Shown: piece after piece, positions 42,640 to 52,036 of the stretch
Numbering within the stretch: position 1 is the stretch's first letter
Layout: every line of letters starts with the position of its first letter
From: Marinicrinis sediminis
GTDB lineage: Bacteria > Bacillota > Bacilli > Paenibacillales > KCTC-33676
Direction of reading: 5' to 3'
Assembly: GCF_042685085.1 (NCBI RefSeq)
Contig: NZ_JBHUMM010000001.1
Span: 276,081-340,080, forward strand
DNA: 64,000 bases
The notes under the pieces: model-generated
What the model saw: the letters and a program-made list of their open reading frames with translations, nothing else
Database searches by the model: none
Told to the model about the DNA's origin: nothing
Position numbers and translations under genes: made by a program

Positions 42640-44031
42640 TCATCCTTCCAGCATGAGTGCTTCGGGGTCTTCCAGCAGTTCCTTCAGACGAACGAGAAAT
42701 TGTACCGCTTCGGCTCCGTCCACAATGCGATGATCGTACGACAGCGCGATATACATCATCGGACGATTCTCCATTCTTTCCTCATCGATGGCAATCGGTC
42801 GAAGCTGAATCTTGTGCATGCCCAAAATGCCTACTTGCGGCGGATTCAGTATCGGGGTAGACAGCAGGGAACCGAACACTCCGCCATTCGTAATCGTAAA
42901 GCTGCCTCCCTGCAATTCTCTGAGCGTCAGCTTGTTTTCTTGTGCCTTTCGTGCCAATTCGGCAATCTCCTGCTCCAGCTCGGCAAAGCTTTTGCGATCC
43001 GCATCGCGCAGAACCGGAACGACCAGACCCTCTTTGGCGGAGACAGCGATACCAATATCATAGAAGGATTTGATCAGCATATCCTCCCCGTCAATCTCGG
43101 CATTCAGTCTCGGGTACGCCTTCAATGCCCCAATGACGGCTTTGGTGAAAAAGGACATGAAGCCCAGCTTGACATCATGCTTTTCCTGGAAACGATCCTT
43201 GCGACGCTTGCGCAAATCCAAGATCGCCGTCATGTCCACTTCATTGAATGTGGTCAGCATAGCCGATTGATGCTGCGCATCAACAAGGCGCTTGGCAATC
43301 GTCTGTCTCCGGCGTGACATTCGCTCGCGCTTGATGCCGTCTTCATCCTGCGAGGCTCCATCCTTGTTTGAAGGCTGTGTCTTCTGCCCAGATGCCTGTG
43401 CGGATGTTGATTCAGAGGCTTGATCACGCTTTTGACTCGTTTGTTTTGGAGCATGGTCTTCCGCAGTTTGATTCTCCTCAGAGGAAGAGGCCCCGGATGA
43501 AGACTGCTGCTTGCGATGCTGTTCCCGCACATCCTCTTTCTTCAATCGGCCGTATGGATCACGTGCCTCCACATCGCCAAGTCTGATGCCATGCTCTCTG
43601 GCATATTTGCGAGCAGACGGGGTGGCATAATAGGCTTCCATATCATCTGCCTGCTGTCGGTTCTGATCTGGTCTTGATGACCCATTTGCCTCGGATTTAT
43701 CTTGCTCGGACTCCCTTGATCCCTCTTCGGAAATCGGTGAATCGGAAGCAGACGCATCTGAATCCTTTGAATCTGTGGATTCCGCATTGGACGGAGAGCC
43801 TTCGCTCATCGTTGCGATGACCTGTCCCACCTCAACCGTATCGCCTTCGGAATGGTGAATGTCCTCGATGTGCCCATCCATCTCCGCATTAATCTCCACA
43901 TTGACCTTGTCTGTCTCCAGTTCTGCGAGCAGGTCACCCTGCGTCACACGATCTCCTTTTTTCACATACCATTTAATCAAGGTTCCTTCAGAAATGGACT
44001 CGCCCATATCCGGTACCTTTACTTCAGCCAT
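42640..44031 (-). CDS. odhB: Dihydrolipoyllysine succinyltransferase, E2 of 2-oxoglutarate dehydrogenase
   Basis: Transfers succinyl groups to CoA in the TCA cycle complex. Domain order: lipoyl domain 1-77 with lipoyl-Lys42 in ELETDKVNVE; Ser/Asp/Glu-rich linker; peripheral-subunit-binding domain at about 135-168 (YATPSARKYAREHGI); a second Gln/Ser-rich linker; and the catalytic domain with SYDHRIVDG near the C-terminus. 463 residues. It follows odhA with a 76-base gap and is co-transcribed. The E3 gene is not here and is shared with other complexes. Confidence 0.95.
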   Translation of the reverse strand: MAEVKVPDMGESISEGTLIKWYVKKGDRVTQGDLLAELETDKVNVEINAEMDGHIEDIHHSEGDTVEVGQVIATMSEGSPSNAESTDSKDSDASASDSPISEEGSRESEQDKSEANGSSRPDQNRQQADDMEAYYATPSARKYAREHGIRLGDVEARDPYGRLKKEDVREQHRKQQSSSGASSSEENQTAEDHAPKQTSQKRDQASESTSAQASGQKTQPSNKDGASQDEDGIKRERMSRRRQTIAKRLVDAQHQSAMLTTFNEVDMTAILDLRKRRKDRFQEKHDVKLGFMSFFTKAVIGALKAYPRLNAEIDGEDMLIKSFYDIGIAVSAKEGLVVPVLRDADRKSFAELEQEIAELARKAQENKLTLRELQGGSFTITNGGVFGSLLSTPILNPPQVGILGMHKIQLRPIAIDEERMENRPMMYIALSYDHRIVDGAEAVQFLVRLKELLEDPEALMLEG

Positions 44032-44107
44032 CTTCTCCCACTCCCTTGTCTATCCGGTATAAAAGTGATATCCGTCTTCCGTTTCTCTTCGCACCTGATC
44101 GCGACCT

Positions 44108-46972
44108 TTACTTGCCGTCTCGATTCAACTGCAATGCATCGGCAATCATCTGTTTTTGCTCATTTTCATGCACAGCCGCGTAGCCACTGGCTGTACTGGA
44201 ACGGGGCGGACGACTGATGGACTGCACCTTCACGTCCTCAGGAGCCAGTATGTTCAAATGAGGCTGTACAAATCGCCAGGCCCCCATATTTTGCGGCTCC
44301 TCCTGTACCCACACCATTTCTTTGAGAGCGGGGAGCTCTTGCAGGAATTCTTCCAGCTCTGCCATCGGGAACGGATATAATTGCTCGACCCGCACGATAT
44401 GAAGCCAGCTCCAGTCGGATTCGTGTTCCTCAATCGCCTCCTGCAGATCCACAGCGACCTTGCCGCTGCACAAGATCAAGCGAGTCACTTGCTCCCGATC
44501 GCTTCCAAGCAGTGGATCTTCATAGAGTTTTTTAAATGAGCTGTTGATCAGTTCGTTCGGGTCCGCAGCAGCTCTTCGACTTCGCAGCAAGCTTTTCGGC
44601 GACATCACGATAAGAGGGCGTGCTCGCCGTGTGCCGGATTGCTCAGCCTGTCGGCGCAATAAATGAAAATATTGTGCACTCGTTGAAACGTTCGCAACAA
44701 TCCAGTTTCCTTCGGCAGACATATGCAAAAAGCGCTCCAGTCTGGCGCTGGAATGCTCCGGCCCTTGCCCTTCGTATCCGTGCGGCAGCAGCAGCACGAT
44801 ATTGGAGTACTGCTTCCACTTCGCAAGACCGGAAGAAATAAACTGATCGATGATCACCTGTGCGGCATTGCCAAAATCACCAAACTGCGCTTCCCATAAT
44901 ACGAGTGCCTCCGACGCGATCTGCTGATACCCGTATTCATAACCGAGTACCGCCGCCTCAGATAGCGGACTGTTATAGAGAATAAAGGAGGCTTTTGCTG
45001 TGGACAGATGCTGAAGCGGTACATACTGCTCTCTGGACTGGATATCATGCAGAACGGCGTGGCGATGAGCAAAAGTACCGCGCTGACTGTCCTGCCCGCT
45101 CATTCGAATTGGAATCCCTTCGCTCAAAATACTGGCAAACGCCAACGCTTCTGCGAGTCCCCAATCCACCTTGCCATCGGATTCCAGCATTTTTCTTCTT
45201 CGTTCCAAGATTTTTCTTAACTTGGGATACACTTCGATATGATCAGGGATATCCAGCAACTCTTCATTCCACTGGGCAAGCTGTTCGAGGGACATCTTCT
45301 TCGGTTGTTTCAGTTCTTGAAAGGCCGATGCAGATTCCAGCTTGGACATCCCTTCTTCTATGAGCACCTCACGCCAGGATGAGGGATCGAGCTCTTTCAT
45401 TTCCTCGTACGCTTTTTTCAGGCTCGATTGTGCCTGCTCTCTCATCCCGCTCACCTCGGACGTATCCAGCACGCCCTGCTTACTCAGCCACTCGGCATAT
45501 CTTTTGGAAACCGGCGGATGCTGATTCACCTTCTCATACAGACGCGGCTGGGTAGCGGATGGATCATCCATCTCATTGTGACCGTGCCTGCGATAGCCGA
45601 TCAGATCAATCACAATGTCCTTATGAAAACTGTTTCGATATTGACAAGCGAGACGAACCGCAGCCATACAGGCCTCAGGGTCATCTGCATTCACATGAAG
45701 AACCGGAATATCGAAGCCTTTGGCGACATCGCTGGCATAATGGGTCGATCTCGCTTCGATGGGCTGTGTGGTGAAGCCTAGCCCATTATTGACGATAAAA
45801 TGGATCGTCCCCCCATTTCGATATCCTTCCAGCCGATTAAAATTCAGCGTCTCCGGCACAATGCCCTCACCGATAAAGGCGGCGTCGCCATGCAGGATGA
45901 CCGTCACGGCTTCATTTAATTTCTGCTTGGGCATGCCAGCTTCATCTCTGCGCTCTTGTGCAGCCCTTGTCATCCCCTCCACGATCGGGTTGACATATTC
46001 CAAATGACTCGGATTGTTGGCCAGCACGATTTCGAAATCATCCCCGTACGTGCACGAAGCCCCCAGGTGATATTTCACATCCCCCGTCCAGCCGAGATGC
46101 TTTTTCTCTTCCTCATCTGGACTCGCCTGCAACTGACTGGAGCCGGAGGCATAATAAAATTCTGAGAATATGGTGGAATACGGCTTTTTCAATACATGCG
46201 CGAGGACGTTTAGCCTCCCGCGATGCGCCATACCGAGCAGCATTTTCCGAGTTCCTTCCGCCTGACTGCAGCGGATGAGTTCATCCAGCATCGGGACCAG
46301 CACATCGTTGCCCTCAATCGAAAACCGTTTCTGACCGACGAAGGTGTGCTGCAAATAGTCTTCCAGCTCATGTACCTGGACAAGACGTTCCAGCAGCGAT
46401 TTCTTCTCCTCGGTGGACAAAACTGGCGGCCATTGTTCCGATTCAATCTGTTCCCGAAACCAGGCCCGCTCCCGGTTGGCAAAAATATGCGCAAACTCAT
46501 AGGCAATCGTGCCTGTATAGACCTTCCGCAAATACGCAAGCGCATCCTGCGCATGCTGAATTGAACCAGGCGGCTGCTCCAGCACATAATGCGCGGGAAG
46601 CTGCTTCGCCATTTCCAGATCGGAAGGCTCCAGCTCCAGCTCCTCATCCTCCAGTGAATTGCGCTGACGGTTGAGGCCAAGCGGATCAAGCCGGGCGAAC
46701 AAATGCCCGAGGGATCGCGTACGCTCAGCCTGATCGGCAATTTTCTTCACCAATTCGGGATAGGATGTAGATAACGGATTCCCTTGAAGCTCCCTTGCCC
46801 GTTCAGACTGCATCTCAGCAGGCGGGGGGCCAGCCTCTTCGAACCAGCGTCGATATTCTTCCTCAACTTGCAGCGGATCTTCGCTGTAAGCCTCGTATTG
46901 CTCCAGCAAATAAGCCAGATTATAGCCGCTGTAAGATGTCCATGCATGTGACCTATGTATGTCTCCAGCCAT
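44108..46972 (-). CDS. odhA: 2-oxoglutarate dehydrogenase E1 component
   Basis: Thiamine-diphosphate-dependent E1 that decarboxylates 2-oxoglutarate. 954 residues, typical length. The N-terminal SGYNLAYLLEQYEAYSEDP, the ThDP-binding region GDAAFIGEGIVPETLNFNRLEGYRNGGTIHFIVNN, and the C-terminal transketolase-like domain with LLPHGYEGQGPEHSSARLERFL are all clear. The ATG at 46972 has AGGAGGAGG upstream. odhB follows in the same operon, so this is a complete E1-E2 unit. Confidence 0.96.
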   Translation of the reverse strand: MAGDIHRSHAWTSYSGYNLAYLLEQYEAYSEDPLQVEEEYRRWFEEAGPPPAEMQSERARELQGNPLSTSYPELVKKIADQAERTRSLGHLFARLDPLGLNRQRNSLEDEELELEPSDLEMAKQLPAHYVLEQPPGSIQHAQDALAYLRKVYTGTIAYEFAHIFANRERAWFREQIESEQWPPVLSTEEKKSLLERLVQVHELEDYLQHTFVGQKRFSIEGNDVLVPMLDELIRCSQAEGTRKMLLGMAHRGRLNVLAHVLKKPYSTIFSEFYYASGSSQLQASPDEEEKKHLGWTGDVKYHLGASCTYGDDFEIVLANNPSHLEYVNPIVEGMTRAAQERRDEAGMPKQKLNEAVTVILHGDAAFIGEGIVPETLNFNRLEGYRNGGTIHFIVNNGLGFTTQPIEARSTHYASDVAKGFDIPVLHVNADDPEACMAAVRLACQYRNSFHKDIVIDLIGYRRHGHNEMDDPSATQPRLYEKVNQHPPVSKRYAEWLSKQGVLDTSEVSGMREQAQSSLKKAYEEMKELDPSSWREVLIEEGMSKLESASAFQELKQPKKMSLEQLAQWNEELLDIPDHIEVYPKLRKILERRRKMLESDGKVDWGLAEALAFASILSEGIPIRMSGQDSQRGTFAHRHAVLHDIQSREQYVPLQHLSTAKASFILYNSPLSEAAVLGYEYGYQQIASEALVLWEAQFGDFGNAAQVIIDQFISSGLAKWKQYSNIVLLLPHGYEGQGPEHSSARLERFLHMSAEGNWIVANVSTSAQYFHLLRRQAEQSGTRRARPLIVMSPKSLLRSRRAAADPNELINSSFKKLYEDPLLGSDREQVTRLILCSGKVAVDLQEAIEEHESDWSWLHIVRVEQLYPFPMAELEEFLQELPALKEMVWVQEEPQNMGAWRFVQPHLNILAPEDVKVQSISRPPRSSTASGYAAVHENEQKQMIADALQLNRDGK

Positions 46973-47020
46973 GCTCCTCCTCCTCTTTCTTCTCTATTTA
47001 TAGAATGAGATTTATACAGG

Positions 47021-47049
47021 TATATATACCCGTTGTGCGAATCATTCAA
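47021..47049 (-). promoter_or_regulatory. Putative odhA promoter with overlapping palindrome
   Basis: On the minus strand TTGAAT and TATATA lie 17 bases apart. The -10 sits inside the perfect palindrome GGTATATATACC (47019-47030). Both hexamers match consensus at about four positions, so the call is tentative. Confidence 0.4.
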
Positions 47050-47099
47050 TCAGCAAATAATTGACAGGGCCTCTTTCCTAAAAGAACCGTCAAGAGAAT

Positions 47100-47125
47100 G
47101 TTTAAATGATCCATCTTGCGGATAT
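47100..47125 (+). promoter_or_regulatory. Sigma-B-like promoter of the SDR gene
   Basis: GTTTAA (47100-47105) and GGATAT (47120-47125) separated by 14 bases resemble the general-stress consensus GTTTAA-N13/14-GGGTAT. It lies 67 bases upstream of the start codon. Whether the host has sigma B is not known from the window. Confidence 0.4.
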
Positions 47126-47191
47126 ATATGGAGAGTAGATAACCACATACCTTACCAAACTGATATACAAGATCAACAAGGAGGAATTTGC

Positions 47192-48064
47192 ATGTCCGAT
47201 TCACAACAATCTGCCGATCAAACGTTTCCAGCCCAGCACCAGCATCAACGGCCCGGCATTGAGTCCGAGATGAATCCATTGCCGGTCTATCAAGTGAGCA
47301 ATTACATGCCGGCAGGCAAGCTGCAACGCAAAGTAGCCCTCGTAACCGGGGGAGACAGCGGCATTGGGCGAGCCGTCTCGATCGCCTTTGCAAAGGAAGG
47401 GGCCGACGTCTGCATTGTCTATTTGAATGAACATGAGGACGCGGTACAAACCCAGGAAGAGATCGAGGCACTGGGCAGAAACTGCCTGCTCTTGCCAGGT
47501 GATCTGGGTGAGGAAGTGTTTTGCAAACAGGTTGTCGAGCGCTGTGTGAAAGAACTTGGCGGCCTCGATATTCTGGTCAATAACGCGGCAGAACAGCACC
47601 CGCAAACGAGCATTGAGGACATTTCCGCCGAACAATTTGAGCGAACTTTCAAAACCAATATCTTCGCCCCCTTTTACTTGACCAAGGCTGCCCTGCCTCA
47701 ACTGAAGCAAGGCAGCAGCATTATTAACACCGCTTCAGTTGTGGCCTACAGGGGCCACAAAAAACTGCTGGATTACTCGTCTACAAAAGGTGCCATTGTG
47801 GCTTTCACCCGATCGTTGTCCCTTCAGCTCGCGGAACGCGGCATTCGCGTCAACGCTGTCGCACCCGGCCCGATCTGGACTCCGCTTATCCCTTCTACCT
47901 TTGAAGCGGATGAAGTCGCCCAATTCGGTGCCAGCACCCCGATGCAGCGAGCTGGGCAACCGGCGGAACTGGCGCCAAGCTATGTGTTCCTGGCATCCCA
48001 GGACGCATCCTATATGACAGGACAAGTGATTCATATTAACGGTGGCGAAATTATTAACGGCTAA
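47192..48064 (+). CDS. Short-chain dehydrogenase/reductase of the stress-response YhxC/YdaD type
   Basis: A 290-residue SDR with a 40-residue polar N-terminal extension, as in general-stress SDRs. The cofactor loop is VTGGDSGIGRAVSIAFAKEG, the NNAAEQHPQ turn marks the active site, and the catalytic Tyr-x-x-x-Lys is in DYSSTKGAI. The C-terminal MTGQVIHINGGEI is classical. The ATG at 47192 has an AAGGAGG site. In B. subtilis such genes are under sigma B; a matching promoter string lies upstream. Substrate unknown. Confidence 0.88.
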   Translation: MSDSQQSADQTFPAQHQHQRPGIESEMNPLPVYQVSNYMPAGKLQRKVALVTGGDSGIGRAVSIAFAKEGADVCIVYLNEHEDAVQTQEEIEALGRNCLLLPGDLGEEVFCKQVVERCVKELGGLDILVNNAAEQHPQTSIEDISAEQFERTFKTNIFAPFYLTKAALPQLKQGSSIINTASVVAYRGHKKLLDYSSTKGAIVAFTRSLSLQLAERGIRVNAVAPGPIWTPLIPSTFEADEVAQFGASTPMQRAGQPAELAPSYVFLASQDASYMTGQVIHINGGEIING

Positions 48065-48094
48065 TCAGGTTCTTCCCCTTACAGGGGATGATGC

Positions 48095-48134
48095 AAAAGG
48101 ACGGAAGCAAGCGGAATGCTGCTACCGTCCTTTT
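48095..48134. terminator. Terminator after the SDR gene
   Basis: AAAAGGACGG and CCGTCCTTTT arms with a 20-base loop. It lies between the SDR gene and the convergent DUF4183 gene and can act in both directions. Confidence 0.75.
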
Positions 48135-48158
48135 CTTGTTGTCTTTCTAATCATGACC

Positions 48159-48587
48159 TTACGTGTTAATCGTAATTGCGGCCTGGGAAACAGTCGGTTC
48201 TTCTGTAATGGTCGAGTTCCCCGCATTTGTCGTGTCCACTACCTCAATCACCACCGGATTATTCACACTGATTTGATCGGTATCCAGCACCACTTCTGTC
48301 GTCGTGAAGGAGGTCAGGAGTCCACCCTGCTGCAGCACACCATTGACATATACATTGACATAGCCTCTGGTCGGAAGTCCAGGCAGATTGCCTGCTGTGA
48401 TCGGATCACCGTTATCATCAAAGAAAGCCGTATCCGGAATTGTCGTCACACTGCCAGCGATCATCGGTAACGTAACGGTACTCGTGTATCTTGAGGTCGA
48501 AGGACTGACTTCCGTCGTAACCGTTCCGCCTGACAGCGTTTGTGCTGAGGCTGTCGCCGTCACATTCAGCTTGATTAAAGAAGCCAT
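48159..48587 (-). CDS. DUF4183-type protein (minus-strand member of a divergent pair)
   Basis: A 142-residue Thr/Val/Ser-rich, Cys-free protein. GYVNVYVNGVLQQGGLLTSFTTTEVVL is the DUF4183 core, also found in spore-surface proteins of Bacillaceae and in collagen-like glycoprotein tails. It has no signal peptide, consistent with deposition from the mother cell rather than secretion. GAGGAGGTGA lies before the ATG. A second DUF4183 gene is divergent 270 bases away. A spore-surface role is inference. Confidence 0.75.
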   Translation of the reverse strand: MASLIKLNVTATASAQTLSGGTVTTEVSPSTSRYTSTVTLPMIAGSVTTIPDTAFFDDNGDPITAGNLPGLPTRGYVNVYVNGVLQQGGLLTSFTTTEVVLDTDQISVNNPVVIEVVDTTNAGNSTITEEPTVSQAAITINT

Positions 48588-48692
48588 ATAGATTCACCTC
48601 CTCTCCAGAGGAACGTGCACCCCGTCTCATCCTGTTCCGCTCATCGCTGTATGGAATCACTGTGCTTGTTACAGTAAATGACGACCTCTTCT

Positions 48693-48755
48693 CATTTGCG
48701 TGGGTACATCCCATTTGGCAAATGCATAAAAAACAGCCTGCCCATGCAGGCATCT
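48693..48755 (-). promoter_or_regulatory. Two stem-loops in the leader between the DUF4183 genes
   Basis: CATTTGC (48693-48699) and GCAAATG (48718-48724) enclose an inner GGG/CCC hairpin. Next to it, GCCTGC-CCAT-GCAGGC (48732-48747 region) is followed on the minus strand by TGTTTTTT, a terminator shape. On the minus strand the terminator precedes the first hairpin and the 48587 start, so it could attenuate that gene or end an unknown small transcript. Confidence 0.45.
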
Positions 48756-48857
48756 GCCGTGATGGATTGCAACATGCGTTCATCTACTAACACTAACCAG
48801 TAGCAAGATAGATTGGTCGCTTCCTGAAGTCATATCCCACTATAAGGAGAGGTGAAC

Positions 48858-49226
48858 ATGTCCACGAAGAAAATCAGCAGTCGGTATGCCGTTGAAGCCA
48901 AGACCTTCACCTACATTGCCATCTCGGACGGCGAGAAGATGCGATATACCTCTGAAGATGGCCTCCCCGGACATCGTACGATCTACAGCCCCAAACAAAT
49001 GACCCTCATCAACCTCTTCGTCAATGCCGTCCTGCAGCCGAGTTCCCTCTATCACATCCAACGCGGTCAATTGCTGTTGCTTAGTGACGAGCCTCCCCTC
49101 GCAGGCAGCTCGATCATTTTGCAGTTTGTAGCCTGCTCTGTCGTGAGAATCCGTCCATCCAAGCGCAGCAAACGACGTCCCTCGCGAAAGAAACCACGCA
49201 TTCCATATGAGACCGAAGAGGAATGA
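48858..49226 (+). CDS. DUF4183-type protein (plus-strand member of a divergent pair)
   Basis: A 122-residue protein whose core MTLINLFVNAVLQPSSLYHIQRGQLLLLSDEPPLAGSSIILQFV matches the DUF4183 pattern (written here in overlapping parts: LINLFVNAVLQPS; GQLLLLSDEPPLAGSSI). The last 30 residues are very basic (RPSKRSKRRPSRKK), unlike the partner gene. The ATG at 48858 has an AAGGAGAGG site. It is followed after 46 bases by the SLH surface protein gene and may be co-transcribed with it. Confidence 0.72.
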   Translation: MSTKKISSRYAVEAKTFTYIAISDGEKMRYTSEDGLPGHRTIYSPKQMTLINLFVNAVLQPSSLYHIQRGQLLLLSDEPPLAGSSIILQFVACSVVRIRPSKRSKRRPSRKKPRIPYETEEE

Positions 49227-49272
49227 AAGAAGGATATGGAAGAATCATGTCGAAATGGGGAGGAACTAACCT

Positions 49273-51195
49273 GTGTTTCACCCCTATACGCCCATGGAAA
49301 GGATGAAGGCTATGGTTCTCCCCCTTTTTCGTTCAAAACGCAACAGCCTAACCCTGCTGGTGATGCTCTCCCTCGTCCTGACGACCCTCGGCGTTCCCGG
49401 ACAGGCTGCCTCTGACATACATGATGTGCAGGAGACGGTTGCCGAGAGAAGCAAAGCAGATATTGCAGCGAAATGGCAGCAATACAAACCGATGCAAGAA
49501 GGCATGGCTTATATGGACCCGGATGTCATCTATAAAGAAAAGCCAAGCCTGATTCCCTCTTATTCGGCAGGAGAAATCAAAAAGCCGTATATCCTGGATG
49601 GCATCAACGCTACGAACTTCGTGCGTTACCTTGCTGGATTGCCCGATGATATCGAACCGGACTGGACCCTTGCCTCACAGCAGCAGACGGCTGCCCTTGT
49701 CAATGCGGTCAATGACGAGCTCACCCACTACCCGGATCAACCAGCAGGCATGAGCCAGGAGATGTTCGAACTGGGAAAGCAAGGGACAAGCTCCAGCAAC
49801 CTGTATGCGGGAAGTTATACGTTTTATGAAAATGTGCGGGGATATATGTCAGACAGCGATCCGAGCAACATTGACCGGGTGGGACATCGCAGATGGATCT
49901 TGCATCCGATCATGCAGAAAACCATGTTCGGCATGGTCCATCGTGAAGAAGACTGGGGCGTCTATGCTTCTATGTATGCCTTTGATTTCAACCGCCCGCA
50001 AGATGAGATCCGTTATTCCTACATAAGCTGGCCTTCCGCTCACCTGTTCCCAAACGAATTTTTCTCTACGGACGATGCGTGGTCCATCTCTCTGAATACG
50101 CTTCACTATGACAATGATCGGACAGACGAGATTGCGGTCAAGCTGACCCGAGTCAGAGATGGGCACCAATGGCATTTTGATGCCAGCGATACGGACAAGG
50201 CAGGCAAATATTTCAATGTAAATACGGCGAACTACGGCGATGGATTCGCCATCATATTCAGGCCAGATGATCTGATAGCCTTTCAGGAGGATGAGGCGTT
50301 CCGGGTGGACGTGACCGGTCTGTATGATGCAGCTGGAAGACCTTCCCCGCTCTCCTACACGACGACATTCTTCAATCTGCTCCCTGAATTTCTGCCTCGC
50401 TGGATGGTGCAGTTACATGTTGGTGAGACCATAAAGATCAAAACCAGAGGGGATTCCGAGATGGATGCCGCGCACATCAGGAGTGACAGCGAGCATATCG
50501 TACGGGTGAACGGAGATGGCACCGTGACCGCGGTGGGAGAAGGAGAAGCCAAGCTGACCATCGAACATTATCTGCCTGATCAGAACAACAGTCTGTATAT
50601 ATATGTCGAGCCTCAAAATCCAGGGGATCAGGTGAGTGCCTGGGCCTATGATGGGTACATGGCGGCCAAGAGCAACGGCATTGTCATGTATGCCTATGAC
50701 CATCGCTATCAGTCCGCGATCGATCGGTTTGCCTTTGTGGATCTCGTCTTCAACCTGACAGAAACGATTCTTGGCGAGACCATCTATCTGCATGATGTCA
50801 TGGATACCCCCTTCATCGATGTCGATGACTGGCGTGTAAACTGGGCGTATGAAAATCAGATTATTTCCGGCGTATCCAACGTTCACTTCGAGCCCTATAG
50901 CCACATTACCCGTGAACAGGCCGCTTCACTGATCATGAATACGTATCGGACGCTATTGAACCTGACAGGACATTCGCCACAGCTCCAGCTTCCGTTGCAA
51001 CTGGATGTGACGCCTTATGCCGACGAGGCCAGCATCGCCAGCTGGGCCACATCCAACGTCTATCAAGTTCAGCAATACGGTTTCATGTCTGGCGTTGCCA
51101 ACAACCGGTTTGATCCGAAAGGAAAACTCACTTTCGAACAAACCTATCTCATCTTGCAGCGACTGTTCGAACTGTTTGATCCTGCGAAGGGATAG
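49273..51195 (+). CDS. Exported surface protein: CAP domain, BIG2-like domain and SLH motifs
   Basis: A 640-residue protein with an N-terminal signal peptide (after basic FRSKRNS, hydrophobic LTLLVMLSLVLTTLG, cut near GQAA), a CAP/SCP-like domain at about 105-330 (DGINATNFVRYLAGLPDD; RVGHRRWILHP), a BIG2-like region at about 380-450 (VRVNGDGTVTAVGEGEAKLT), and three SLH segments from about 470 (FIDVDDWRVNWAYENQIISGV and similar). The SLH motifs should bind pyruvylated secondary cell-wall polymer. The GTG at 49273 has GGGGAGG upstream. Enzymatic activity of the CAP part is not assured. Confidence 0.85.
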   Translation: MFHPYTPMERMKAMVLPLFRSKRNSLTLLVMLSLVLTTLGVPGQAASDIHDVQETVAERSKADIAAKWQQYKPMQEGMAYMDPDVIYKEKPSLIPSYSAGEIKKPYILDGINATNFVRYLAGLPDDIEPDWTLASQQQTAALVNAVNDELTHYPDQPAGMSQEMFELGKQGTSSSNLYAGSYTFYENVRGYMSDSDPSNIDRVGHRRWILHPIMQKTMFGMVHREEDWGVYASMYAFDFNRPQDEIRYSYISWPSAHLFPNEFFSTDDAWSISLNTLHYDNDRTDEIAVKLTRVRDGHQWHFDASDTDKAGKYFNVNTANYGDGFAIIFRPDDLIAFQEDEAFRVDVTGLYDAAGRPSPLSYTTTFFNLLPEFLPRWMVQLHVGETIKIKTRGDSEMDAAHIRSDSEHIVRVNGDGTVTAVGEGEAKLTIEHYLPDQNNSLYIYVEPQNPGDQVSAWAYDGYMAAKSNGIVMYAYDHRYQSAIDRFAFVDLVFNLTETILGETIYLHDVMDTPFIDVDDWRVNWAYENQIISGVSNVHFEPYSHITREQAASLIMNTYRTLLNLTGHSPQLQLPLQLDVTPYADEASIASWATSNVYQVQQYGFMSGVANNRFDPKGKLTFEQTYLILQRLFELFDPAKG

Positions 51196-51290
51196 ACATG
51201 AGCCTACGACCTGCGAAAGGATACACTTGATCCTTTAAAGGGATTGTGTGGATCATTGTACAAAGTAATCCGAACCAATGAAAACAAACA

Positions 51291-51316
51291 ACCCCCTAGC
51301 TGCCTCACTAGGGGGT
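51291..51316 (+). terminator. Stem-loop after the SLH protein gene
   Basis: ACCCCCTAG and CTAGGGGGT form a perfect nine-base stem with an eight-base loop. The T content after it is low (ACTTGATG), so the strength is uncertain. Confidence 0.6.
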
Positions 51317-51340
51317 ACTTGATGTATATTCATGAGATCG

Positions 51341-52036
51341 TTATAACACATGAAGAAGTTCTTTTAGGCTATGTATGAAATAGGTAGGCTGAATTTGTTG
51401 CGGCAAGCGGATCTGTTTCCTGTTGATTAGACAAAAATCAAGCTCTGCATTCATCGCTCCAGCATAATCATCTCGGATGGAGTCGCCCACAAACAAAACA
51501 TCACTCGGAGTGACCTGCAGCTTATCCATAGCTATACCAAAGATCAATTTGTCTGGTTTGCAGCATCCCACCTCATCTGACACGATGATCGCATTGAAAA
51601 AATGATCAATTTGACCCGCTGCGAGTCGTTTTCTTTGACCCTCACTGATTCCATTTGTGATAATGGCGAGCTTATAAGTGCCATACAGGGATGACAGCAG
51701 TTCATTGACGTCCTCTTCCAACTCACAAGTATGACAAAAAATATCCCAATATATTTTAGCGAGTGAATGAGAAAGAGAAGCATCCAGATCTAGCTCCCCT
51801 AATGTCTGAAAAAAGGATTGTTCAAGAATTTGCTCAATCGCGTAGCCTGATTGATGTCGATCCTCCCAGATATGCTTGTTTTTCTGACTGTAAGTGTACC
51901 AGAATAGATCCCATTCAAAGGTTGACGCTGCGGAAAGCCCGGCTTGATGAACCGTGCGCTCCATGGAAGAGAACTCGGTCTTTGAATAGTTCAACAGCGT
52001 ATTGTCCAGATCAAACATAATGGCTTTGTATTTCAT
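51341..52036 (-). CDS. HAD family hydrolase, YjjG-like
   Basis: A 231-residue HAD phosphatase: motif I MFDLDNTLLNY, motif II IITNGI, motif III Lys in CCKPDKLIF, motif IV FVGDSIRDDYAGAMNAE. It is close to YjjG/YfnB-type enzymes, some of which remove phosphate from pyrimidine nucleotides such as dUMP. Monocistronic and convergent with the SLH gene. Confidence 0.87.
   Translation of the reverse strand: MKYKAIMFDLDNTLLNYSKTEFSSMERTVHQAGLSAASTFEWDLFWYTYSQKNKHIWEDRHQSGYAIEQILEQSFFQTLGELDLDASLSHSLAKIYWDIFCHTCELEEDVNELLSSLYGTYKLAIITNGISEGQRKRLAAGQIDHFFNAIIVSDEVGCCKPDKLIFGIAMDKLQVTPSDVLFVGDSIRDDYAGAMNAELDFCLINRKQIRLPQQIQPTYFIHSLKELLHVL

Noticed and set aside
47061..47066. Perfect TTGACA upstream of the SDR gene
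   Set aside because: No -10-like hexamer lies 16 to 18 bases downstream; the sigma-B-like pair fits better.
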